From Haematobia irritans (taxonomy: Eukaryota > Arthropoda > Insecta > Diptera > Muscidae): DNA of 64,000 nucleotides. Under the pieces are notes generated by a model. It was not told the origin of the DNA. It made no database searches and worked only from the letters and a program-made list of their open reading frames with translations. This document shows, in pieces, positions 1 to 13,265 of the stretch. The position numbers and the translations under genes were made by a program. Location: assembly GCF_050003625.1 (NCBI RefSeq), contig NC_134398.1, forward strand, positions 81,252,003 through 81,316,002. The letters are read 5' to 3'. Positions within the stretch are counted from its first letter, which is position 1. The number at the start of each line of letters is the position of its first letter.

Positions 1-498
1 AATGAGGAATAAATTGAAAACTTCTTTACTCATAAGAGTATGTTTGAAGAAATGTTCATCATCATGTAGTTTTATATTCTGGAACACCTTTTTATGGTAA
101 CCACTTTTATTCCAATCTCTATTGATTGGGCGAACAGACCACCTTTTTCGATGAGTTTTACACTTCTTATTTTTATCTATATAGTCTTCACAAGTTTAAA
201 AGACTTAGATTCACTTCTATATCACTCCAGTTCATTTTGAATTTTAAACAAATCAACCTTTTGCGCCTCTTGTTGATAGTTTGTTTATTAGCTTGCCGAT
301 CATATGCTACGTTTTTTCAATAAAGCTAATCGCCAAAAAATCATACGTTGCCGTTACGCTACGGCTACACTACACTTTTAGATGCATAACCAGGCCTTAA
401 GAATAAACGAGGAAAATAAGAGCACAAAAGCAAATGCTGGAAAATTACCCCTATATTCATAAAAGTTAACGTACACTTTAAACCTACTATTACGATAT
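1..498. other. Intergenic, no gene seen
   Basis: AT-rich sequence left of the first recognisable element. I see no conserved coding stretch, splice pattern or repeat shared with the rest of the window. Short open frames here have no domain signal. Confidence 0.5.
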
Positions 499-1534
499 GC
501 GCTTTACAGACTATCAGTTATTCCGGACGACAGTGCTCGTGTCGAACATATCCCATATAGTGTGCACATTATAAGTTAAGTCCGAAGGCATAATCGATAC
601 TGCTGCATGTTTATGTGATCGAGAACACATTTACCGATTATTTAGTCATCGCCGACAAGTCGTATCGATCCGACAAACTGTAAGATTGCCCTGCCAACAT
701 TTTTTGAATTTGGGGGCGCTTCTGAGAATCCCCACTACGTCGAAAACAATCATATACGACATCAAAAACTCGTCGGAAAAGCGCCGTCACTATTGAGAAG
801 TTGTACCACGCCAAGTTACTACGAAAAAGTTTCTCATCAGTGCAATTATTAGGTGCCTATTTAGATCAATTTCGAAGGACGCCAATAAGAACCCTTGCAA
901 ACTATCAGAAAAAGTGAATTTTAAGGTAATTGTAGAAGAATCATTGTGGTCAAGTAAAACACGATTGTGTAGATGTTTATTGATTTGATTAAACATTTAT
1001 AATTTCTTATAAATATAACATTTTTCGGTTTATCTCATCACATTTAACATAATTTTTTGCATTAATAAAAGAATGATGTTGAGTTTTAAGTAGCAAGTTA
1101 CATATTGCAGCGTCTATCAGCCAGTTTGTTTATTTTCGATGGAGACAGCGTGCCTGGAAAAATATTTGAAAAACGATCACTTTATTCTATTTGGAAAGTC
1201 GAAAATTGTTCACCATATACCTTTCACAATTTTAAGCGTACTATCTATATTTTCATAATTTTATTTTCGTTTTTATTTAAATAAAATATAACAAGCTGGT
1301 TGCGCTTGGCGTTTCACAAAAAATAAAATGGCTCTTCTAACAGTAGTGATGGCAAAATACTTTCATGTACATATTGTACTTTTTGATATGCTTCCCCCAT
1401 CACAGTTCGCTATGGTTGTGGTGACATTTACGAGTCTGTGGTAGCGATGAGGATAAAATGGAACTTTGAAATGCTGGCAGGGTGTTTACAAACACAGACA
1501 TTCCGTCCGGAATAACTGATAGTCTGTAAAGCGC
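499..1534. mobile_element. TIR DNA element, about 1 kb, non-autonomous
   Basis: The ends are near-perfect inverted repeats of about 30 bp. The left end reads GCGCTTTACAGACTATCAGT and its reverse complement closes the element at 1534. No transposase frame is present. Large parts of the interior (about 780-1480) recur in inverted orientation at about 25340-25970 in intron 2 of Mondo, so it belongs to a multi-copy family. A short element at 8487-8656 has a related outer end (GCGCCGTTC) and similar internal words. I could not identify a clean target duplication, so the superfamily is left open. Confidence 0.75.
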
Positions 1535-4500
1535 AATACAAATTCATTCGATAAACTATCAGTAAGTTATTACGAATATTGGTATTAATGTATGGGACTG
1601 GCTCTTTACGAAAAAATCAAAACGAAATGTCAGAAAATTAATTTTTGGAACTGACCCATTTTTTCCCCGGAGAGAAATGTATCATCTATATATATTGTAT
1701 AATCTATGCTCTAACTGAGCTGTTGCTCTCTTTACCTTGGGATTTGAATTACAAAAAAAAAAAACTATTCCGAATGACATCCCTAATAGTCGCTTACCAT
1801 TCGATTTGTTGGGCCAACATTTCATCGAGGGCTTTTAGATTGCCAATGTATGCTGCCTTTAAGTTGACAGTTTTATTGTCAACCAGCTGTCAGTTACGGA
1901 AAGGAAAGAGTTTTGTGTAAAATGAACATATAAAAAATATTCTACAAATAGGATGGAACATATTCAAGCAAGATATGTCTGTACGATTTAATAGTTCCCA
2001 AAATTTCCAATAATGTCTATTGTTCGTGCTTTGTAAATGCGACTCAAAGAAAACGTTCAAAGGCCAAGTGTCAAGTGGGTGAAGACAATAAAGAGTGCGT
2101 GAGTGTGTGTTGCGTCAACAAACAAATAAAGAAAGATCAAACAAATTATACCATGAGCCTGAAAGCCATAAACAACAAATCTAGTTTGACCACTCCTGTC
2201 TCCTAAAAAATATTAACAATATGTTTGATTCCTTGAAATTTTCACGTCTAAATTGAAATAGGAGAAGCGGTAGATTATTTGCTTAATGTGCATATGTGCT
2301 AGTGCCAACGTCAGATTAATATCCCTTTCTAAATTATATTGGTTCCACCGATCGTTGCTCTTACAACTTGTTATCAATTAATGTCTTAGGGTTTGATTAG
2401 TGGTGTCAAGAGAACGGAATCATATTTTGAAACAGTAGTAAAATATTTTCAATCTAAGAAAAGACGGCGTATGAAAACAAAAAAAAAATTGAATTAAGTG
2501 CCAATTAAAAGAAATAGAAAATATAGACAAATTGTGAGCGGGAGTATATGCTTCTCTCTTGATTATTAGAAAACGATTCATGCATAGATAAATACGACAC
2601 AACGTATAGGCGGTCGAGCCCACTTTCTGAGTACATGAGCGTAGGAATGAAAACGATCAAGATACATAGTATTTCACGCACATTCTCAAAGCTTCATCCC
2701 ATAGATACCCGCTGATTTTGTTGGTTTGTTTTTATTTCGCGATGTGTGTCAATGGCCTCATAGACTTACATATTTGATTAAACTATAATACGATGGGTAA
2801 TATCTGTAACATTTAAGATTTAAAACTTCCTATGCGACAGCCTTTCTTTATTCCGCACAAAAAGAACCGTCAAAATCTATTTATGTAGCTTAAATGACAT
2901 ATCAGGAGAATTTATTTATTTATTTAAGAAATTCCAAGCCTTTAAAGGGCGCATTTAACGAATTACAATGCACTACTCTAACGGACATTACAATATTATA
3001 TGAAAATATCAAGCATCAATTAATAAAAAAAACAACAACCTTATATGAAAAATTGAACCAGCTATCTTATATCAATAACGTTATATATACATATTTTTTT
3101 GTTTTAGTTTTTCTTAGTTTTTTTTTTCATTATTATATGCTGTATGAAATTTTATAATGTTCTTGGATCCCATTGAAATTAAAATATATGTTTTATTCGC
3201 GAGTCGGGAGACTACTCATTAATATTAATTAATTAATTAATAATTTCAGGCAAATCAATATGATAAAGGAATACAATTAGTAGGTACATGTTTTAACCTT
3301 TTAGAAGGGTATTAATTTCGAAATTACATATATTCAAAAATAAATCTTCAAAAGCAAGATAACATTAAAACTTTTTTGGCAAATTTTATTATACCTTTGT
3401 GGGTAACGATGCAAAGCTACAATTGAAAAGTTTTTTAAAATTAATTATTAAAGAAAAGTAACCCTGAAAATGGCTATTTTATGGCGATAATGTCATCTTA
3501 ACACCGGCCCATATGGTGGGTACTAATCTCGTGTTTAGCCGCTAAAATCAAAAATAAATCTGGGCAAGCAGAATAAAAATATAATTTTTTGTTTCTGTTT
3601 TATTATAAAATTAATGGGTATGATCCAAAGTAACAATCCAAAAAGTTTATTTAAAATAAATTCTTTAAGAAAAGTAACGCTGAAAAAAATAACTGTTTTA
3701 GCGTGAAAATGCGATCTGAACACCGACTTAAGACCGATAGTTTGCTTAAAAAATCATTTTAAAGAAATCAATGTTTTTGAGTTGCTACTTTGGATCATTC
3801 CACTTTTAAATCATAATAACATGTGCCAAATTATATAATTTTATCCTGCTTTTACTGATACATTTTTGATTTTAGCGTTCAGGGCCTCGGTCGGTGTTCA
3901 AGATATTCCCTTAAGTAAAATGTTTATATAGTTTCTCCCTAAACACACTTTATATCTAATTTATTTACTTATAATTTTATCAATCACGCCAACATTTGTC
4001 ATTTAAAATCATAATTTCCTAGCTCCTATATGGGGCTATAGTCCCGTATCTAAAATACAATATTAATATACTGTGGATATCGTAATAGGCTTTCAAATTC
4101 TTGAGGGCTGACATTTTTCTGGAGAGCGCTAGGCCCTCCCGCCAGACGCATTTCTGCGCTTAGACTGTAAAGTTTCCGAAGGACTAGAAACTATATTGCA
4201 TATTCCAGGGACTACTAAAATGGCGAAAGACCGATGAGAGAAATTAAAGTCATACGAATTAGCCAAACAATATGGATCCATTTAGACGTACAGTAGAATA
4301 ACTTTGAACCGCGCAGTAATCGCACCTAAAACCATTAGTTAGGGTCGTTGATTGATGGAGAACTTTGCAAACGACTGAAGAACAATGACTATAGCATGAA
4401 CTGTCACAATGTGGAAGAGAAGTAATCTAAATTGAAGATATTGTGTTAGTGTTTCCCTTTATATATAAGTCGCTCGCGAACTTTGAAGACTTATATATAG

Positions 4501-5529
4501 TAACATACAATAAGCGCACTGCGGAAGGACACAATATTTACTCTAAGTGTTTTTGTCTAATGCATTGCAACTCTTCCATCGCTGTTAACTTTTTAAGTAA
4601 TCGCGATTTGACTTCTAAACTAGCGTTGGTTTTTCTTCGATACATTTGTAACAAGTATTCAAAGTATCAATAGCCGGTGCCCAGATTCAATATATCTATA
4701 TGAAAATACTTAATTTATTTGTCATTTGGTTTATATTTTATATGCCATCTAATCTCCATCATACGCTGTAGAGATAATTCTTGTAATCATCTGCTTCGTT
4801 CAATTCCCAAGCAGACGTTAAAGAAGACGAGAAATCCAGTCTTTTTTCTGTAAAGGGACCTCTTGCACTGATAAGACAAATGGAAAATTATATAGAGAAA
4901 AAAGTAGTCAATTAATGTAAGCACATAGGAATATAAAACAAATAAAGAAAACAAAAGAAAACTGAGACGATTTTTTCATTACAAAGCAAAATGCATAAAT
5001 TGCAAAAAAGAAATGAGAATGAAACCACATCAGACAGACATGTTCGAGCAACAACCAGATCGGTGGGTGATTGGTGATTGTGGCTCGGCAAAAACAATAG
5101 CGAGAAAAGAATCATATTAATGTTGACTAACGAAAAAAAGAAAAAACGTTAACGTTCGTATCGTTTCGGTACTGGATGGGAAATGGAAAATAATATGTAT
5201 TTGCAAATGTTAACAAATCCAGATTTCGAAACAGAATGTAAATGTACGGTTCTAACTTTGAGAACGAAGTGTGATAGTGTCAATGTTGATAAAGATTTAT
5301 CTTTTAAAAGACAACAACAAAACAATTTAATTTAAATAACTCTGGATAGCAATTAATGCCCTTTATCTCACCACTGCTAGTGGGAATAGCTTAATTTATA
5401 AAATTGTCTTGTCACAACGGATTGGGATGGTGGCGGCAACCTGTTGATGGTTACTAATGGTATCTGGTATTTTTATCAATAGTCTTGATCAACGCATCGG
5501 CAATTCATATATAAGGAGCAATAAGAATC
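1535..5529. other. Upstream region of Mondo, no gene recognised
   Basis: AT-rich non-coding sequence. Two diverged copies of a ~200-bp motif lie at about 3370-3520 and 3600-3740 (shared words such as GAAAAGTAAC and CTGAAAA), and a related copy lies near 39780-39990. A 5' untranslated exon and the promoter of Mondo may be here, but nothing decides their position. A plausible acceptor (TTTTTATCAATAG) ends at 5491, just before the coding start. Confidence 0.45.
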
Positions 5530-5987
5530 ATGCTAAACATGTCCAAAAAGTTCACAAACTATCAACACATAACTATGAGTTCAACTTTACCATCCTCTTC
5601 GTCCGGGATAGGGTGTTCAACGCTATCGCCTTCGACAGCTCCAAGTAATTTTTCGCAAGATTCAAATTCATCAATCAATTCGAACTCTGCTAGCAGAGCT
5701 GAAAGAGAATCTATACATTCGGGTCAATTCATGGTGTCCACGTTTGAGGCCGAAGAAGCTCAAGATGATCTTGACGATAGTGAAATTAAAATGCTTGATC
5801 CCGAAGACCCAAGCCTTTCGAAGGCAGATGAACCCAATACATGCATGGAAGTACAGCTGTATGTACCACGAAAAGTAGCACAGCAAAGTAAATATGGAAC
5901 AGCAGATTCAGCAGGTCTGGTAACTTCGCATCTGGAAATTGAAACGTCACTCACAAAACTATTCAAATGCATGAATTTAGCATACAG
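5530..5987 (+). CDS. Mondo: Mondo (ChREBP/MondoA family), first coding exon
   Basis: This encodes the N-terminus of the Mondo transcription factor. In this family the protein is held in the cytoplasm until sugar phosphates rise, then acts in the nucleus with Mlx on carbohydrate response elements. The exon gives 152 codons plus two bases. A Ser/Asn-rich leader is followed by IHSGQFMVS (residues 62-70, the HSGHFM-type first conserved box), an acidic stretch (74-93), and SLTKLFKCMNLAY at the end, which matches the family's nuclear-export/CRM1 box. An in-frame TAA at 5512 makes ATG 5530 the first possible start, and ATGs at 5539 and 5575 are alternatives. The donor is ACAG|gtgagt and phase 2 fits exon 2. 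An upstream non-coding exon cannot be excluded. Family assignment is very secure; the exact start is less so. Confidence 0.9.
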
Positions 5988-6370
5988 GTGAGTTCGATTT
6001 TGGCATATTCTCAGCTATATGATTTTGATTTTAAAAGAAAAAATTTCTGAAAAAAATTAATATTTGCATTATAATATGGTGAAATTGATTTTAAATGTAA
6101 CGTTACAAAAACTAAGGCTTGTCAAAGTTATATTCTTTGTGTCCATTGCTTCCATGATATGCATATTCAGTTTCTTTTTTTAAATCCACATTAATTTTAA
6201 TTGCGATCATATTAGATACTATTTTGGAAAACTCCCCGTGGAACAAATTCTGGAAACTCGTGCGTTCAGCAAATAATTGTGTTAGCATAAATTCTCTCTT
6301 TAAGTATTTTCGCCCCAAATTTGAGTCTTTCAATGTTTGTGAACTTTCGTTGTGCTTACTCAGTCCGCAG
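5988..6370. other. Start of Mondo intron 1, nothing recognised
   Basis: Unique-looking intron sequence between the exon 1 donor and the left end of the hAT-like remnant. The short frames on both strands here have no recognisable domain. Confidence 0.5.
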
Positions 6371-6628
6371 GCGGTATTCAGGGCTGCCAATTTTGCCGAT
6401 TTTTTACTCAAAAAATAGCAAATGCCGATTTTCCGATTTTTGCCTTGAAAAAGACGATATTAGTTCCGTTCAATTCAATTTTTACAGGAAGTGGTTCGCT
6501 TAAACAGTAAATTCAGCAAAAGAGAGTTGGAGAGAGACGACATTTGGCAGTTGTCAGATGGTGAAATCACAAGTTAATAACTTTATTTATTACGGCCAAA
6601 ACGGCAAAACATATACATATGTTACATA

Positions 6629-6638
6629 TATATGAGAG
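6629..6638. repeat. Left 10-bp target duplication of Foldback-like element
   Basis: TATATGAGAG directly abuts the left terminus (ATGTGTGTGAAG) and is repeated exactly at 13532-13541. Confidence 0.85.
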
Positions 6639-6916
6639 ATGTGTGTGAAGATAAATTCGAATTTAAAATTGCGGCAGAGGCCTTAGCCGAGACACAAACC
6701 AGCACCTTCAATGTAATTTTAAATTCGAATTTAATTTTTTAAATTCGAATTTAATTTTACAAATATTTCATTTTTTTGAAAACGCTAAGAATTTTTAAAT
6801 GGAATTTGATAGAATTCGTTAAAGACGGCCCTGAGTATCCTTAATTTGAACAAATTTCATCACGAAAAATAACTTAGAAACCGGCAAAATTAAAATTTTG
6901 TTTAACAAAAAAGGGA

Positions 6917-8410
6917 CCATTGTGCGAAAACCGTTCGGGGTTCCAAAACGAAACTACCACCATTGGATAGGGATTAGTGCGTACTATTCAAATTCGAAAT
7001 AATTTCATTAGAAAAGTATTTCATAAAGCGGAAAATTGAAAAATATTTTCCGAGTGAATTTACATCAACTGGGCCACTGTGCGAAAACCGTTCGGGGTTC
7101 CAAAACAAAACCACCACCATTGGATAGGTCCTAGTGCGCACTATTCAAATTCGAAATAATTTCATTAGAAAAGTATTTCAGAAAGCGGGAAATTGAAAAA
7201 TATTTTCCGAGTCAATTTTCACAAATGAGGCCACTGTGCGAAAACCCTTCGGGGTTCCAAAACGAGACTACCACCATTGGATAGGGGTTAGTGCGTACTA
7301 TTCAAATTCGAAATAATTTCATTAGAAAAGTATTTCAGAAAGCGGAAAATTTGAAATTATTTTCCGGGTGAATTTACAACAACGAGGCCACTGTGCGAAA
7401 ACGGTTCGGGGTTCCAAAACGAAACTACCACCATTGGATAGGGGTTAGTGCGTACTATTCAAATTTGAAATAATTTCATTAGAAAAGTATTTCAGAAAGC
7501 GGGAAATTGGAAATTATTTTTCGGGTGAATTTACACAGGTGAGGCCACTGTGCGAAAACCGTTCGGGGTTCCAAAACGAGACTACCACCATTGGATAGGG
7601 GTTAGTGCGTACTATTCAAATTCGAAATAATTTCATTACAAAAGTATTTCAGAAAGCGGAAAATTGGAAATTATTTTCCGGGTGAATTTACATCAACGAG
7701 GCCACTGTGCGAAAACGGTTCGGGGTTCCAAAACGAAACTACCACCATTGGATAGGGGTTAGTGCGTACTATTCAAATTTGAAATAATTTCATTAGAAAA
7801 GTATTTCAGAAAGCGGAAATTTGAAAAATATTTTCCGGGTCAATTTTCACAGGTGAGGCCACTGTGCGAAAACCGTTCGGGATTCCAAAACGAGACTACC
7901 ACCATTGGACAGGGGTTAGTGCGTACTATTCAAATTCGAAATAATTTCATTAGAAAAGTATTTCAGAAAGCGGAAAATTGGAAAATATTTTTTGGGTGAA
8001 TTTACACAAATGAGGCCACTGTGCGAAAACCGTTCGGGGTTCCAAAACGAGACTACCACCATTGGATAGGGGTTAGTGCGTACTATTCAAATTCGAAATA
8101 ATTTCATTACAAAAGTATTTCAGAAAGCGGAAAATTGGAAATTATTTTCCGGGTGAATTTACATCAACGAGGCCACTGTGCGAAAACGGTTCGGGGTTCC
8201 AAAACGAAACTACCACCATTGGATAGGGGTTAGTGCGTACTATTCAAATTCGAAATAATTTCATTAGAAAAGTATTTCAGAAAGCGGAAATTTGAAAAAT
8301 ATTTTCCGATTTAATTTACATCAACGGGACCACGTACCAAAACCCTTCGGGGTTCCAAAACGAAACTACCACCATTGGATAGGTCTTAGTGCGCACTATT
8401 CAAATTCGTA
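6917..8410 (+). repeat. Left-arm array of ~157-bp tandem units
   Basis: Each unit contains CCACTGTGCGAAAAC, then GGGGTTCCAAAACGA, ACTACCACCATTGGATAGG, GTGCGTACTATTCAAATTCG and AGAAAGCGG. Unit starts fall near 6917, 7074, 7230, 7387, 7545, 7702, 7858, 8015, 8173 and 8330; the last is the most diverged. Neighbouring units differ by a few substitutions, and alternating variants (AACGGTT/AACCGTT, CATCAACG/CACAGGTG) suggest higher-order spread. Confidence 0.9.
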
Positions 8411-8486
8411 TTAATAATACTTGGTAAGGATTTGATGAAAAAATTCAACGTAGTTACTAGTGCAAACAAATTTTAATTCGTAGAAT

Positions 8487-8656
8487 AGCGCCGTTCACAC
8501 TATCATTTATTTATTATCCCAGATTTTAGTCATATTATAATGTCCACATCGTGATCGATTACACATTATAGATTTTTTACTGGTCGCCGACAATTCTTAA
8601 CGTTAGAACACAATATAACATTCCGTACGTAAAAACTGATAATAGAACGGCGCATT
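8487..8656. mobile_element. Short TIR element (MITE)
   Basis: The ends GCGCCGTTC at the left and GAACGGCGC at the right form an inverted repeat. The interior shares words with the element at 499-1534 (GTGATCGA, TCGCCGACAA). It lies in the core of the Foldback-like element. Confidence 0.5.
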
Positions 8657-9093
8657 AGAAATAATATTCAAGTTAATAACAGTTTTGTGATTCCAGGTAT
8701 CTGAAACAAATATCAATTTTATCAAATTTCATTATATCTTGTTTAATGGGTAAGAAGTGTTTTGCGCGTTCGAAAACCTTGTACAACTTAAAATGCAACA
8801 ACTTGGCAGTACTGACACAATACATTTCGAATGATGTATATATCTTATTCACTCGATCTTATTCACTAGCTATAATTGTGTATATGATATGTTGTATAAC
8901 TGTCTCGCTCGATGCACATATCTATAAACAAATACAAAAATGTTTGTTTTGATTTTGCGTTGTTTCTTATTGGTATGGAAATACATAGTGAGTGAAAAAT
9001 ATTCAACTGCGTGCAATATTTTTGGAATTTCTGTATGCCATTTGGGTCATTGAATTCTATGCAAACTTGTGTGGTGTATAGCTTTCGCCAGAT

Positions 9094-9435
9094 TTATGGC
9101 CTGTTCCTGTATATCGAACGAAAGGTTTCTTTCGTATTCCAAACGAAAGAAAATTGATTTTTGTTCTTTTATTTCGAAAGGCAAGTCACTTCATATTTTG
9201 TTGTCGAGTAATAAACGAACATATACAATAAGTGTCAAGAAAAAAGTAAAAGCATTGTTAACATTTGAAAGAATTCTCAGGCCAAAATTTTAAAAATACT
9301 CATTTTTAATAATCAATGTATTCTCATACAAACGAATCGAACTTTCGAAAATAGAAAAACCCAAATTCATTCGAATTCGAGTGACTGCCTTTCTTTCGAA
9401 CTGGTTTTCGTTCGATATACAGGAACAGGGCATTA
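9094..9435. mobile_element. 336-bp PIF/Harbinger-like MITE, copy 1
   Basis: The 336-bp body (9097-9432) has inverted ends beginning TGGCCTGTTCCTGTATATCG and is flanked by TTA on both sides. The second intact copy (54350-54685) is also 336 bp and also flanked by TTA. The interior is a near-palindrome rich in TTTCGTT. A TWA target duplication is typical of PIF/Harbinger elements; no transposase is present. Confidence 0.75.
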
Positions 9436-9436
9436 G

Positions 9437-9925
9437 ACTCATATGACCACAGAGGCCGATTTTTAACTCCGATTTAGTTGAAATTTTGCACAGGGAGTAG
9501 ACTTAGCATTGTAGCTATGCGTGCCAAATTTGGTTGAAATCGATTCAGATTTAGATATAGCTCCCATATATATCTTTCGCCCGATATGCACTTATATGGA
9601 CCCCGAAGCCAGAGTTTTATCCCGATTAGCTTGAAATTTTGCACAAGGAGTACAATTGGTAGTATAGTTATGTGTGCCAAATTTGATTGAAATCGGTTCA
9701 GATTTAGATATAGCTCCCATATATATGTTTTTCTGATTTCGACAAAAATGGTCAAAATACCAACATTTTCCTTGTAAAATCGCCACTGCTTAGTTGAAAA
9801 GTTGTAAAAATGACTCTAATTTTCCTAAACTTCTAATACATATACATCGAGCGATAAATCATAAATAAACGTTTGCGAAGTTTCCTTAAATTGCTTCAGA
9901 TTTAAATGTTTCCCATATTTTTATA
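9437..9925 (+). mobile_element. DINE-1-like element, 3' half
   Basis: It contains the repeat-unit words TCAGATTTAGATATAGCTCC and TTGAAATTTTGCACA, followed by the 3' module CTGATTTCGACAAAAATGG through GTTTCCCATA that is shared with the longer copies at 16978, 19287, 58060 and 62521. It is interrupted by the next element. Confidence 0.7.
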
Positions 9926-10690
9926 CCCACCACCATAGAATGGTGACGGGGGTATAATAAGTTTGTCATTCCGTTTGTAACACATCGAAATATCGATTTC
10001 CGACTATATAAAGTATATATATTCTTGATCAGGTAGAAATTCTAAGACGATCTGGCCATGTCCGGCTGTCTGTCTGTCTCTCTGTCTGTTGTAATCACGC
10101 TACAGTCTTCAATAATGAAGCAATCGTGCTGAAATTTTGCACAAACTCGTCTTTTGTCTGCAAGCAGGTCAAGTTCGAAGATGGGCTATATCGGTCAAGG
10201 TTTTGATATAGTCCCCATATAAACCGACTTCTCGATTTGGGGTCTTGGGCTTATAGAAACCGCAGGTTTTATCCAATTTGCCTGAGATTGGAAATCTAGA
10301 GGTATTTTAGGACCATAAAGAGGTGTGCCAAAAATGGTGAGAATCGGTCCATGTGTTGGTATAGCTCCCATATAGACCGATCTCCAAAAATGGTGAGAAT
10401 CGGTCCATGTGTTGGTATAGCTCCCATATAGACCGATCTCCCGATTTTATTTCTTGGGCTTATAGAAACCGTAGTTTTTATCCAATTTGCCTGAAATTGG
10501 AAATCTAGATGTATTTGGTGACCATAAAGAGGTGTACCAAAAATGGTGAGTATCGGTCCATGTTTTGGTATAGCCCCCATATAGACCGACCTCACGATTT
10601 TACTTCTTGGGCTTATAGTTGAGATTTAGATATAGCTTCCAGATATATGTTTTTCTGATTTCGACAAAAATGGTCAAAATACCAACATGT
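9926..10690 (+). mobile_element. DINE-1-like element, second subfamily
   Basis: It begins TTATACCCACCACCATAGAA, followed by GTATAATAAGTTTGTCATTC, AAGTATATATATTCTTGATC, and a CTGTCTGTCTCTCTGT microsatellite. This order matches DINE-1/INE-1 of Drosophila. Short tandem units with ATATAGACCGATC follow. It appears inserted into the preceding DINE-1-like copy, because subfamily-1 sequence resumes near 10620. Confidence 0.65.
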
Positions 10691-11559
10691 CTTCATCGTT
10701 CTTGTCTAAAATGATCGGATATGAAATATGATTATATGTATACTAATTTTAATATAAATTGGTTTAGATACCAAGCTATAATGAAAAGCAAATTCATAAT
10801 ATTTAATACATAAAATTATATTACGAGTTATAAAAATAGCGATGCTGATGCTTACATAATCTATCATTTTCAACGTAAAAACATTGTTTTCTTTTTTTAT
10901 TTTATTAAAAGGAAGACGAAAACTGTATGTACAAGGTTTTATAGTTGTGCTTTTAAAGCAATTTAAATAAAAAATAAATATTTAAAGGCGTAAAATTTCT
11001 TAACTATGATTTTGTAAAAAAATTATTTAATGCGAGGCAGTCTTTGTTACTCTTATAGGCTATATGATGAAAAAGCTAACACAATTATTTTAAAATCTTA
11101 CTTCTAAAGAAAAGCGTAGACTATGCTATTTTATATATTTAGATAAATATTTAGGTACATAAATTTTTCTTCAAATGCTTTGATTTTAGCTCCCTTTATA
11201 TTTATTTAAAAAAAATAACAACTGATGTTAGATTTTTGAAATATATACATAAAAGTTTAATTATATAAAATATTTTTCGGTTTTGATTTGATAATGAGTA
11301 ATATAAAAAAAAAAATAATTCAGATACTTATGTAATATAGTCTGATAAGAATTTTTTCCATCTACAAAAATGTTTTTTATTTACAGGAAAACTGCACAAA
11401 GAACAATATTTCACCGTTTTTAACTATTGCTTTTAAAGTAGAGAGTAGATTATGCTACATTTTGTATATATACTGTTTCTAATAAAATGAATCATTTTTC
11501 GAAGCAAAAAACTTTTTTAAATCAAATGAAACCTTTTCAAATGAATCCTTTTTTTATTA
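10691..11559. other. AT-rich core of Foldback-like element
   Basis: Low-complexity AT-rich sequence with no long open frame, between the DINE-1-like insertion and the right arm. No transposase or cargo gene is visible here. Confidence 0.5.
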
Positions 11560-13265
11560 TTTTCAAATTTCCGCTTTCTGAAATACTTTTCTAATGAAAT
11601 TATTTCGAATTTGAATAGTACGCACTAACCCCTTTCCAATGGTGGTAGTTTCGTTTTGGAACCCCGAACCGTTTTCGCACAGTGGCCTCATTTGTGAAAA
11701 TTGACCCGGAAAATATTTTTCAAATTTCCGCTTTCTGAAATACTTTTCTAATGAAATTATTTCGAATTTGAATAGTACGCACTAAGACCTATCCAATGGT
11801 GGTAGTTTCGTTTTGGAACCCCGAAGGGTTTTCGCACAGTGGCCTCGTTGATGTAAATTCACCCGGAAAATACTTTCCAATTTTCCGCTTTCTGAAATAC
11901 TTTTCTAATGAAATTATTTCGAATTTGAATAGTGCGCACTAAGACCTATCCAATGGTGGTAGTCTCGTTTTGGAACCCCGAACGGTTTTCGCACAGTGGC
12001 CTCATTTGTGTTAATTCACCCGAAAAATAATTTCCAATTTCCCGCTTTCTGAAATACTTTTCTAATGAAATTATTTCGAATTTGAATAGTACGCACTAAC
12101 CCTTATCCAATGGTGGTAGTTTCGTTTTGGAACCCCGAACCGTTTTCGCACAGTGGCCTCATTTGTGTAAATTCACCCAAAAAATATTTTCCAATTTTCC
12201 GCTTCCTGAAATACTTTTCTAATGAAATTATTTCGAATTTGATTAGTACGCACTAACCCCTATCCAATGGTGGTAGTCTCGTTTTGGAACCCCGAACGGT
12301 TTTCGCACAGTGGCCTCATTTGTGTAAATTCACACAAAAAATATTTTCCAATTTTCCGCTTTCTGAAATACATTTCTAATGAAATTATTTCGAATTTGAA
12401 TAGTACGCACTAACCCCTATCCAATGGTGGTAGTCTCGTTTTGGAACCCCGAACGGTTTTCGCACAGTGGCCTCACCTGTGTAAATTCACCCGAAAAATA
12501 ATTTCCAATTTCCCGCTTTCTGAAATACTTTTCTAATGAAATTATTTCGAATTTGAATAGTACGCACTAACCCCTATCCAATGGTGGTAGTCTCGTTTTG
12601 GAACCCCGAACGGTTTTCGCACAGTGGCCTCACCTGTGAAAATTGACCCGGAAAATATTTTTCAAATTTCCGCTTTCTGAAATACTTTTCTAATGAAATT
12701 ATTTCAAATTTGAATAGTACGCACTAACCCCTATCCAATGGTGGTAGTTTCGTTTTGGAACCCCGAACCGTTTTCGCACAGTGGCCTCGTTGATGTAAAT
12801 TCACCCGGAAAATAATTTCCAATTTCCCGCTTTCTGAAATACTTTTCTAATGAAATTATTTCGAATTTGAATAGTACGCACTAACCCCTAACCAATTATG
12901 GTAGTCTCGTTTTGGAACCCCGAACGGGTTTCGCACAGTGGCCTTATTTGTGTAAATTCACCCGAAAAATAATTTCCAATTTCCCGCTTTCTGAAATACT
13001 TTTCTAATGAAATTATTTCGAATTTGAATAGTACGCACTAACCCTTATCCAATGGTGGTAGTTTCGTTTTGGAACCCCGAACCGTTTTCGCACAGTGGCC
13101 TCGTTGATGTAAATTCACCCGGAAAATACTTTCCAATTTTCCGCTTTCTGAAATACTTTTCTAATGAAATTATTTCGAATTTGAATAGTACGCACTAGCC
13201 CCTATCCAATGGTGGTAGTCTCGTTTTGGAACCCCGAACGGTTTTCGCACAATGGTCCCTTTTTT
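11560..13265 (-). repeat. Right-arm array of ~157-bp tandem units, inverted
   Basis: This is the same unit as the left arm, in reverse complement. The GTTTTCGCACAGTGG landmark recurs near 11676, 11832, 11989, 12146, 12302, 12459, 12615, 12772, 12929, 13086 and 13243, giving about eleven units, one more than the left arm. Confidence 0.9.

Noticed and set aside
6112..6411. 99-residue minus-strand frame in intron 1
   Set aside because: Overlaps the hAT-like left end, has no recognisable domain, and a plus-strand frame overlaps it equally well.
6917..8410. CRISPR-like regular repeats (also 11560-13265)
   Set aside because: Units are ~157 bp, diverged along their whole length with no constant repeat/unique spacer pattern, and the DNA is from an animal; they are Foldback arms.
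9474..9755. Open frames translating to repeated ...[13 protein letters not shown]... or ...YMGAI... segments (also near 10296, 17655, 19635, 56424-57608, 58411, 62955)
   Set aside because: They are readings of DINE-1-like tandem units on the minus strand; the same words recur in every unit and no protein family fits.
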